Below are positions 10,275-21,000 of a stretch of 64,000 bases of DNA, in pieces. The stretch's first letter is position 1. Each line of letters opens with the position of its first letter. The notes under the pieces were generated by a model. That model was given only the letters and a program-made list of their open reading frames with translations, had not been told where the DNA came from and ran no database searches. This stretch comes from Brachycybe producta (taxonomy: Eukaryota; Arthropoda; Diplopoda; Playtdesmida; Andrognathidae), in assembly GCA_036925085.1 (NCBI GenBank), contig JAUPFP010000045.1, positions 558,001 to 622,000 on the forward strand. The letters run 5' to 3'. Both the position numbers and the translations under genes were made by a program.

Positions 10275-10580
10275 CGTACCACTTTATAGTGCCACAAAGT
10301 GGTTGCGGTACGGCTTGCTTCATACGGACCGCCATTGAAAATAATGAACTGCTGTTAGCCTGTTAGTAGATCTATGAGCGACTGGTATGATTTTGATCAT
10401 TTCAGTAACAAAAATAGGTTGTGGTCGCCGCTTGCAACAAGACTCAACCACTCATTACCACTGTGTTGTATAAAAAAACGCTGACGGTGCGGCTTGTGGG
10501 ACCAATGTAACCCCGATGGTCTGCTAAAAACGATCACTTTTATATATCTCTTCACAAAGTGGTTTGTGTGAAAGTCGGCC
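10275..10580. repeat. Family K repeat
   Basis: Contains GTGCCACAAAGTGGTTGCGG, GGCTTGCTTCATACGGACCG, CAACCACTCATTACCACTGTG and CAATGTAACCCCGATGGTCTG, all found again in tandem at 25.9-26.4 kb. Ends in CACAAAGTGGTTTGTGTGAA, the complement of its start. Confidence 0.75.
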
Positions 10581-10632
10581 TAAAGAGAAATTGAAAGTGT
10601 TTTAAAAACTAGAACAGGTAGCTTGATCACAA
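10578..10632 (+). repeat. Family D arm fragment
   Basis: AGAGAAATTGAAAGTGTTTT and ACTAGAACAGGTAGCTTGAT match the left arm of D; the rest is absent. Confidence 0.7.
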
Positions 10633-10904
10633 AATTACTTCGAAAAATCTCCGCAAAGAGCGCTAGCATCGTTTTTCTATTTATCCCATAGACCTCGATG
10701 TTAACGAAAAAAATGTTAATTTTTAAAATACACAGCAGTCGCGGTGGCAATATGTTTATTTTTCGTATTTAAAGTTATCCAATTTTTATGGTTCAAAGTG
10801 TACAATGTGCACCTTAAATATATGCTGATCGAGTGATAGAATGACAAAAAATTGGTAAGTGCGGTTCTATTTTTAAAAAAACTATTTCAAAATTGTGAAT
10901 GTCT

Positions 10905-11345
10905 AACTTGTATGTTAAACTCCATTGAGTCTTCTTCTTGTCATTCAGTCCTTGGACTGGTTCCACAGCAATTGTATTTGCTGTATACTTGGGGAAATTT
11001 ATGCAGTGGTTTCCCCTTGCCTTCTGTATCGCAGGAAAACAACCCTCTAATCATTGTGATCTCACTTGTATTCATCTGGTTTGAAGCCAATCCTTCATCA
11101 GTTGAATTATGCCTTCTACTAGTACTGATAGAGCTGCTGCCCTCTAGCAGGGATTTGTGTCGGAGTTACCTTCTCCTAGGTTCTTCTGCTCTTAGTCTAA
11201 CTCCTACCTCACGAAGACCTGCCCGGCTTGAGTGGCCCTTCTGGTAGCTATGCTACCGCCGGTATAGCTCTCGAGGTCGTCAGTGTATGCAAGCCCCCCA
11301 CCACTGCAAGGTAGAGATACCATCGAGGGGGTCCATTGAGTATGC
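10905..11345 (-). repeat. GC-richer insertion of unknown class
   Basis: Composition jumps from AT-rich to near-balanced here. It has CpG-rich words (ACCGCCGGTATAGCTCTCG) and a 131-codon frame (10852-11247) that starts in AT-rich flank and has no recognised domain. Lack of codon-like bias and its position 170 bp before an exon suggest a transposable-element fragment, perhaps the untranslated end of a retroelement. The class is a guess. Confidence 0.4.
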
Positions 11346-11410
11346 CCAAATAAGAAAACAAAGAGATTCAAGGAATCCTATAGATCGTTATTGTATTTAT
11401 GGTTTTGCAC

Positions 11411-11464
11411 ATGTACACGTGTGTGTGTGTGTGTGCACGTGTACGCACATGTACACGCGCGTGC
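11411..11464. repeat. GT-rich microsatellite with alternating purine-pyrimidine
   Basis: GTACACGTGTGTGTGTGTGT then GCACGTGTACGCACATGTAC and ACGCGCGTGC. The alternating pattern can favour Z-DNA. It lies about 50 bp upstream of the first recognised exon of the PP2C-like gene. Confidence 0.85.
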
Positions 11465-11511
11465 ACCCGATTGGAATTGATTGAGAATTATTTTATTTTT
11501 TTCTTCTTCAG

Positions 11512-12080
11512 TGAAGTGCATCGGTTCCAACCAGATATACTTTTTGGACGGTCCTATCAAGAGCTTCCTGTTAAAGAGATTTCACCTTTGACAAACAAAA
11601 TCTGTGCAGCCTTCACTGGACCTACTGGAGGTCTCACTAAAGTTAATCGTAAAGTCAGACATGTGGACGTCATGGATCCGAACCTGGATTTTGTCGATGT
11701 GGGTCCGTTTAGACACACGGCTCAACTCGCTGAGCCCGAAGATCTCGAAGAGTTCATGGTGGAAGAGAACGAACAAAACGATAGCAGCAACACCACCACC
11801 ACCGCTGCCAATAAACAACAACAACAACAACAACATGCGGTAAGGAATTGCAACAAGGAACAATCACGAAATATGAAAAGCAGCAGCAGTGAGTCTAATG
11901 GACATGCAACTGGAAAATGCCACAATGGAAACGATCATCTTACAGGTAGACAACAGAATCAGAATCAGTCTGAGAACGGTGGTGGTGGTGGTGGAAGTGG
12001 TCTTCAAACATCGAATAAAAGAAGGACGTGGACGGAATCGAGAACTCCCGACGATGATTTGAGGCTCGCCGAAGACATAG
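11512..12080 (+). CDS. PP2C-like gene, first exon found
   Basis: Residues 1-190 of the deduced part: a well-formed region (EVHRFQPDILFGRSYQELPV..., DVMDPNLDFVDVGPF), then an acidic patch, polyQ, serine runs and polyG, ending TPDDDLRLAEDI. The donor ATAG|GTCGGT at 12081 gives phase 1 and rebuilds Asp with the next exon. A second phase-1 donor, ACAG|GTAGAC at 11946, would remove 45 residues of low-complexity sequence; a phase-0 GTAAGG at 11840 does not fit. The ATG at 11399 in the upstream GT repeat is unlikely as start. Confidence 0.85.
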
Positions 12081-15000
12081 GTCGGTAACGAACGAAACTT
12101 TTTCAATCAAAGCTGAGGGAAAAAAGTCGATTATTTTTTTTTTTAAAATGTTGAGAAGAAAAAAATTCTAAAATTTAATTTAATTTATTTTCTCTAGAGT
12201 TATATTAAACTGAAATATATTTTTAAAATTGCAATTATTTTATAATTTCAACTCAGTATAAGGAGCAACACGAAGGAGAAATTTAAAAAAAATAAACACA
12301 AAATAAACTCTTTTCATAAACTTGTCATAAAAATGCTTATTTTAAAAGATATCACAGCATGAAAATACTCTGAACTGTTTGTGTTACCATTCTAGTTTCT
12401 AAAACACTTTCAAGTTTTTTCTTTTAATTTAGCTCTTCTGAAAGACAGAATAACCACAGTTTGAAAGTATGTTAGAAACTAGAAGGGTAGCTCAATCACT
12501 AAAGGGTATTTTCATGTTGTTATATATTTCAAAATAAACTTTTTATGTCACTTTGAAAATTACTCAACTTGAAGCAGACGTTTATTTTAAATTGTTTTCT
12601 ATAAAAAAAAGTTTATTTTGAAAGATATTAATATGAAAATAATATTAAGCGATTCAGCTACCGTTCTAGTTTCTAAAACACTTTGAAGAGCGTTCGAAAA
12701 AAATCAGCTGTTTAGAAAAAACAACGAATTTTTTTGTAATGAGACGAAGAATATCCGTTTGTATTTGATTTCATGGTGAGAAATGCGACTGAAAGTATTA
12801 TTTGTCTACGATTTGTTTTGTTTAGACGTCTTGTTTCTGGAAGGAAACGAAGATGACTTTAAGAGGCTTGAGAATAAAGAAGTCGCCGGAGTCTTCAATT
12901 GGAATCGATCTCATCCGAGAGCGTTCGGCTGTGCTACGACACTATACGAAAGGCATCCGGTGACAAACAGAAATGCTGGTACGTCTGCTGCTAATAATCG
13001 ACTGTTGTTGTCACTTTTTAAACCTGTTTTACCTTTTGTTACTTCGATCACAGGTGAACCGATTGCAGATGCTTTCGCCATCTGTGCGCGTGACAACAAC
13101 GCCATTTTGGTATTAGCCGACGGAGTCAATTGGGGTGAAAAGTCTTGTTTAGCGGCAAGGTGCGCAGTTCATGGATGTGTCGACTACATTAACAAGACCA
13201 TGTTCGAGAGTAGAGACATTGTTCAAACTACAAAGGTAAGAATCATTGCGAAGGAAAATAAGTTTGCATATCGAAACTGGAAGTAACGAAAAATGTTGGT
13301 GCAAACTCAGCCCGTCCCATTTGGGGAATTCATCCTGAATTATCTCACTTGACCCATGGGTTATACCGGTCCCGTAAGTCCCATTGGCCACATTATGTTA
13401 TCCATCTATTGGATATTAAGTAACTCAAAATGGCTACTGGGTACCACAAGTGACAAGTCACATCAGTCTTATGGGTCATGCAAGGTTAACGTGTCTCATC
13501 AGGTCCCACAAGTTCCAATAGTTCTATGAGTTTCACAAGTTCCAATAGTTCTATGAGTTTCACAAGTTCCATGGGTCCTCTCAATCCCATTTCTTCCACT
13601 GGTTCCGCCTGCCTCTGTCATCCCATCAGCCTCATGTTTTCTGGTTCAATGATTGAATCCCATCCCAACTCATTGGGGAAACCTATCTTATTGGTCTCAT
13701 TAGTCACATGTGATCGAGATGGGATTGCTTTATTGATCGGTGCCGATTTCAGTCTCTAGTTTGCGGCGTGAATCCATTGGGCTGATAGCCTGAGACACTA
13801 ACCACTACGCCAACAACACAACAGGGGATTAGATCTTGTTTTTCTTACTTTTTAGACCTTTTTTTTTATATAAAAGCAAGTATCACTAAAACATGCTTTT
13901 TATTTCATTTTCTTGTTTATCAAACAAAATCACATAAGAATAAATTTTTTGTTAACCCTACTGACGTCACAATCTTCATCTTACGCCTTATGGTGAGGCA
14001 ACTATATTAAGGGCTATTATTTTTAAAAGAACATTTTGGGAACTAAACACAGTTTAGCTTTTATCTAAATTTACTAATGTGGTCCATTCACCCAATCAAT
14101 GAACCTTAGAAAACTTCAGTTAAAAAGACTTTAATATTCATGTATTTTAGTGAAATTACTTTGAATTTTATGTTGGTATTTCGTGCTTCAGAAAGAATGA
14201 AATGAGAGAGAGAGAGAGAAAAAACACCGAACGAAGTAAATTGCGTGCGGTTTTGGTTATTTTTTTTTGTTGTTGTTGTTAATGCAAAGTGCGTTTTCAT
14301 TTTATGCTCTCTCAAACATAATGTATTTTTTTTCCGTGGTAAACTTAGAAAATAGGAGACAGCTAATTATTTTCATGAATATTTCTAATTTTAGAATACC
14401 GTTAAAGGATTATTATTATTATTATAAAAAAAATGCGCGATTAGTTGTTTACCTCGTTTAAAATCTCTCTACACATTTAGGACAATTTAATTTAATTTTA
14501 CTGCAATGTAGATTGAGCATTTCGAGAGTATCGAATAGAAAAAAAAATTAGACATGTTTGTTCACACAAGGTGTTTACTTATTTCTTGGTGACATGTCGA
14601 TTGTGTGTGTGTGTTAGCTCAGGTTTTTTTTATTTTTACAAGTCTGGTGCAAAAAAGGAGGCTTTTTTTTAATAAGGTAGATTGAAATAGGTATAAAAAT
14701 GGGTGAGGTGAATGCATCAAAGTGTTATTTGCAGCGAGGAACTGCTGCTCTAATGGCCTGTTTTTCGTCTCCTACCTTTTTGATGCTGTTATTATTTAAT
14801 GGGCGTTGTTTTTGCCGTTAGCTCGGAAGTTTTATTATGTTAGATTTGCAGCTATGAAAACCAAGGGGAGATTCTGGTAGGCTTACTAATATATATATAT
14901 GGACCAAATTCAAGAAGGAAACTTTGGTAATTGAATGAACTTTCTTGAGCGTTTTTTTCAAAATGCTTAAAATGTTTAAAAGTTTTTTTTAAATTTGAAT

Positions 15001-18000
15001 TTAAAAAAAAATTACTCTTCAAGCAGTCAAGAAGGCTTGCGGCAGAGGGACAAAAAGTTCAGTTGCAGCATGTGAAATGCATTATCAAAGACTCCAAGAT
15101 ATAAACCGAATAACAATTACAACGAACTGCAGAAATAATCAATAAAACAAGTCATTTTTCTCTGTTGGACTTCTGTTCGGAGAGTGAAGGAAGAAGCACA
15201 CATGCTGAAAGTTAAGCAGAAATGACAAATATGGAAATAAAATATCAGAATATTTTTTATGGTCCTTTGCACTGAAAGATAATGGGCCTAATGGTGTTTC
15301 TGTTAAATTTCTAACAAAATGTTATTTTCAGGGATTTTATTATCTTCTCTAAAGGCCTTGGTAGAGCTCAATGAAACACTCAGAAATGATAGTTTTTGGA
15401 AGTTTTTTCTTCCGAAAACAGCCGTTTTAGAGTGGAAAATCCGAGTACTCTGAAATAATGTTTTTAACATTATTTCAGAGTACTCAGAAATCAAAAGCTC
15501 TGAAATACAATAGGGAATCGAGGGAAATGCAACACTGCAACAGTCGCGGTGACCATGTGCATACAGCAGCGTAGGGATTTGCACAATTGCTTTTGTTTTC
15601 ATTATGCTATAGGCTGTAAGTTATTTTCTGAGTTCGATTTTGTGAAATTTAGATTTTTGTAATATTTTTTCAGAGGTTTTTTTTTCATTTAGCTCTAGTA
15701 ATACCTTAAAAGAAGAATCACATATGCACTGAGGGACATATGTCGCTTCTGCTAAATGTCTACAATGTGAAATTCAGTGGGATTTTTTTTTCTTCAGCAT
15801 GTTGTGATTCAATCTTTAAAGTTGAAGTTCAAGTGTTAAGTTGTTTTATTGAATTTGGACCTAGGTTTCTTTTTGTTACCAACTTAGGGCTCGTTATATA
15901 ACTTTCACTACCTTTATCTTCATAATCAGCACCTTTTATGACACTTTTATAGGCAGAAGAAACGAAGAAAAACTTAACATGTGTCTAGAATTTTCATTTA
16001 ATAGTGCATTAGTAAGATCAAAAGTTTTTATGCAAATTAAAAGTTTTAAGAAAGTGCAGGTTTTTTTTTTAGAAATAACGCGTTTTATACAAATAAAAAA
16101 TAAACGAAAAAATGCAAAATATGCAAGAAAATTCATTGTTTTATATACAAATAAAACATAAAACAATAACCGAAAATACAAAATCAATACGATTTCGTTT
16201 ACAAAAAAGCAAACGATTCTTCGTTCATTTTACCTTGGTAAAATTTATCTTGGTAAAAAAAAACTGTCTTTTTGAAGATGATCAGCTCACGAATGATTGG
16301 TAAAAAAAAATATTAATTTAATGTTACCGAAATTGCATTTCTTTTTTCTCGCACCTGATATCCACGTTTAACCGCAAAATTGAAATTAAATCAGTTAATT
16401 TTGAAATCATGATTAAAATAAATAATAAATTGCATGATTACACCTACTTTTTTTAAATGTCAATCTCTATGCTTTTTTACATAAACAGTTTTTTTTTTAT
16501 TTGAAAATGAAAGAAAGAGAAAATAAATTATAATTGAAAGCAAAATTCTGTAATGGAATTCATGGTTTTTTTTTCTTCCTTCGTGCATTGATCCAAATCA
16601 GACAGCTGACTAATAAAATAAGGAGCAGCCGTGGCTCACTGTTATATTGATCCTTACTTAAATGCCAACTTCATTTAGGTGCAAATTTATCAGCTCGTCG
16701 TTTCGTGAATGGGCTTGAATAGTCTCAAAATGTGGTATTATTGGCAGCTTTAGTTCTCTTTTTTTTAAATTCTGCAAATACAGCAAAATAAAAATCAAAA
16801 ATAAACAGCTTTAAGCAGTATCAAATATGGCCTACATGGACGAAAAATACCAGAAAAAACCTTAGATAATACTATTTATTTTGTATTTGCCATTTTTTTA
16901 GCTGGCCACAGACAATTACTTCTGGCTTGTCAATCCTGAATTGTCTCTTAAAATCGCCACAAACGATCTATTCATTTATGTTAAGGCCAGCTCTAGACGT
17001 AACGTTTAACTGCGCAAATTTAACTGCTCATGTCTACCACTCAGAGATTCATGTCAAATATACTACGAATTAGTGATATGCACTAATTCAATTTATAATA
17101 TCACTAATTAGGAGTATTTTTGACATGAACAGAATGGTAGATATGTGCATTTAAAATTGCGCAGTTAAACGTTACGTTTAAGGCCGGCCTAATATGAGTT
17201 CAGAAGATCAATTCTGGCTTGTCAATATTGAACTGAAGGGAAGCTTCTGACAAGGCTTAGAACGTGGAAACGTACGCATTTGTTCAAATTGTAATACTTT
17301 TGTATAATGAGAACTTGAGCAATTAGTTAAAAATAATAATAGAAATTGGCTTTGCTCAAAAGAAACCAAAGAAAAATTAGACATAAATGATTTTAAACGT
17401 CTGTGGTAATTTGGAGAGATAATCAGGGACCAATAAGTCATGATGGACAAGCTAGAATTGATCGTTTTTACCCAGCTTTTAGCTAATTGTTCATGTTCTC
17501 ATCATTGCATTTTTTTTTAATTCAAACCACACACCATTAATTTGCCTTCAGTTCAATTCAAAGTTTAAAGTGGATTTCTGGCTCTTTCGAGTCAAGATTG
17601 AAAAGCAATAAAATTAGATTGCATAAACAAAATTCAATCTGAAGGTGAATTTCTGAATTGACATGCCAGAATTGATCGTCTAAACCCATCTTAAGTCAGT
17701 TTACAACTAAATGGATCAGATGTTTGGAGGCGCAATTAGCGGAAATGTTTCGTAAATTCTGTCAAGCTTAACAAGTTAATATTGGCAATCGAAAATCGAT
17801 AGAAACCTCTTTTGGTCAGCTTGAAAAAAAGCTTTTCGATGTTAAATCTGCATTCTATCGAGATTAGGTTTTTACGTAAAGAAAAAAAAAAGAGAGAGAA
17901 TGGAAAATATGATGACTACTATTGGGTGGCTGGCTGGCTGTCAGTCAGTCAGTTAGTTTCTTGTAATCTCACTCCTTCCAGTCTGTTGCCTTATGTTTTT

Positions 18001-21000
18001 CATGGTTATAAACATTTATAACTCTCCTAATAATCGTCGTAACTGTGGCTTTTGTGAGGTGGGAAAGGGAGTTGTTCCACATATAAATGTTACCATATCA
18101 TTTCTTGGCTGTGTTTATATTCAGTTTTTATATGTTTTATGATCTTGTGGTTTTAGGTTAACTTCTAATGAGAATTTTATTTCCTTTGCTTTTTTTTTTC
18201 AGACAAGTTTCTTCAGATTAATTTTATTCAGTGTTTGCTTATTGGAATCTTGTATTTAATAAGATGTTTTATGAACAGCTGATTTAAAAAAAAAAACTCT
18301 TGGGGTTTTCTGTAATTTAATAAGCAACAACACTAAAAGAAAAATTGAAAGTTTGTTAAAAAACTAGAACAGGTAACTGAATAAGCCTGAATTAATTGTT
18401 TTTTTTCCATGTTGATATCTTTTCAAAAGAAAGGTTAGGTCATTTGTAAAATGACATAAAAAAGTTTATTTTAAAGAAGTAACAACACTAAGGAGCAATT
18501 GAAACTGTCTTAGAAACTAGAAACGGGTAGCTGAATTACTTCAGTTTTTTCATGTTGATGATATCTTTCAAAATAAACTTTTTATAGAGTAAAAATTATC
18601 GCCTGCTTAATTAAAGTTGTGTCATTTTTAAACTAAAATAAAATTTTGTTTTAAAAAAAAATATCAACATGAAAAAAAAAAATACCCTGAAGTGGTTGAT
18701 TTACTCTTCTAGTTTCTAAAACAATTTTAAATTTTGTTTTGAAACTTTTTTTTTATGAACAGTTGTTTCATTTTCCAACTGACATAAAAAGCATGAGGAT
18801 TGAGTTACCCTTCTAGTTTCTAAAGCACCTTCTCTAGTTTTTTTTTAAATGTTACTTCTGAATGACAGAAATGATCCAGAGTTGGAGGGGCTTTTCACAC
18901 TTTAAAACCTAATAACTTAATAAATATTAAGTTAAATTTGATCTGTTCTTTGTTGAAGGATGTCTTCTTGGTGTTGCTTCGTTCGCTGTTTGCTGCACAC
19001 AACCTTATACTACAGGAAGATGGGATGCTGACCACTCTTTGTGTTGCATTCGTGTGTCCATTGGCCGATACGGACACTTATGTTGTTTGCACTTGCAACG
19101 TTGGAGACAGCCTTGCTTATGTCTTCAGCAAATCGTATGGCGTTCGAGAAATTACTCAAGGTGAAAATGCGAATTCATGTGTTGTTGTTTGTCTACTTTT
19201 TCTCTCCACCATTTGACAATTTGTTGAAATGTTATTTATTGTTGCTTGTAATTATGTTTCCTTCTGATTCAGGTCTCCTTGTTTCTCTTGTTTGTTACAT
19301 TGAACAATGTAACATAATGATAATGAGTGATATTACTAAGGCTAAAAATTCTGCATAAAACGCCATAATGACATTTCTCCGACCCTCTTTTATAGTTACA
19401 CAGTAATGGGATATAAGTGTCAGAATGGTCAATGATAATTAGTTTAAGGTGGCTGAATAGATATTTATTTTAAGAACATTTATGTTTTTCAAGTGTACGT
19501 TTTTCAGGAGAAACATTACGAGAAAAAAAAATGCAAAGTGTTTTAGAAACTAGAATAGTTGGTGATAATGTTAAAAGGTTTTGTTCATGATGATATCTTT
19601 CAAAATAAACTTTTTATGACAGTTTTGAGAATGGCGAAAATAGTTTTTCATGAAATGTCAATGAAAGAATCTAAAAACATTTTCAAACTATTATAAAATG
19701 TTTATTTTTTAAGATATTGCCATGAAAAAACTTTTAGCATAATCTTTTGCCATTCTAGTTTTGAAAACAATTTGAATTTTCTCAGAATCAAAAGCAAAAT
19801 GAATATCTATGAAGCCACCTTAAAAATATACATTAAGTCGTTATTATAAGAAACCTACAAAATTAAATTCATAATTAATCAAAATTAATTAAAATTAAAT
19901 TCAGAATTAATCAAAATTAATTAAAATTAAATTCATAATTAATCAAAATTAATTAAAATTAAATTCATAATTAATCAAAATTAATTAAAATTAAATTCAT
20001 AATTAATCAAAATTAATTAAAATTAAATTCATAATTAATCAAAATTAATTAAAATTAAATTCAGAATTAATCAAAATTAATTAAAATTAAATTCAGAATT
20101 AATCAAAATTAATTAAAATTAAATTCAGAATTAATCACAATTTCATTAAAATTAAATGCAGAATTAATCAAAATTAATCAAAATTAATCAGAATTAAATT
20201 TAAAATTAATCATAATTAAATTCAGAATTAATTAAGATTAAATGAAGAGTTCGAAAATTAGCTGTTTATAAACGATCTTAACTATTTTCAAACTTCCATA
20301 AAAGGTTTATTTTGTAATTTTATCATTAGACCTTCATTTACTCTTCTAGTTTCAAGTAAATTTCGAAATATTTTTCAAAAAAAGGTTTCTCGTCGTTTTT
20401 TCTTCTGAATTCTGTTTAGAAACAGTTTTCCCCACTCTTTCTTAACTTCTATAAACTTTTATGTTTTAGACATTTCGGAGACATTTTTTTCTTATTATAA
20501 AAAAATTTGTCATTTGATTTATATTAGACTACATATGACGTCATTTGTCAAATCTTTTTCTCTCGTAAAACCTAGGTTCAATTTTGGATGTCAGAGGGCG
20601 GGAAAAAGATTACTGAGCTGCTGCATTTGACAGAATGTCTTTTTCGTTGCCTAGCAACAGCATCTCTTATTTGTGACGTCATCTTATCTTTTAGTTTCTA
20701 TGGAAACTTTTTCTTCTTCTAATATTATCGATAATATTATAGTTTGAGATAAAATGGTGGTTGGGTTGGTTTGTGTATCTTGATTCATTATTACTGCTCA
20801 TAGCAGTCAGTCACAACAAGTACATTGGCCCTTCTACTTTATTATTGCAGTGAGCTCTCTCTCTCTTCTCCGTTTGATAAATGTTTGCAGAAGCTGAAAG
20901 TACTAGATTACCCAATGTTGGTTGGTTACCATGGTAACCGATGCTGTTATTAATTGTCTTTTATATTCTGCAGGTTTTTTCTCTCTCTTCTATTGGAATG

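Noticed and set aside
10852..11247. 131-codon + frame upstream of the PP2C-like exons as an N-terminal exon
   Set aside because: Starts in AT-rich flank, no match to the family recalled, and composition marks the block as a repeat insertion; no phase-2 donor identified.
11399..11511. ATG in the GT repeat as start of the PP2C-like protein
   Set aside because: It would translate a GT microsatellite and a poly-pyrimidine tract; a strong acceptor TTCTTCTTCAG precedes the conserved sequence instead.
11840..11841. GTAAGG donor inside the first PP2C-like exon
   Set aside because: Good consensus but phase 0, which does not join the phase-1 acceptor at 12826; the open frame continues with coding-like sequence.
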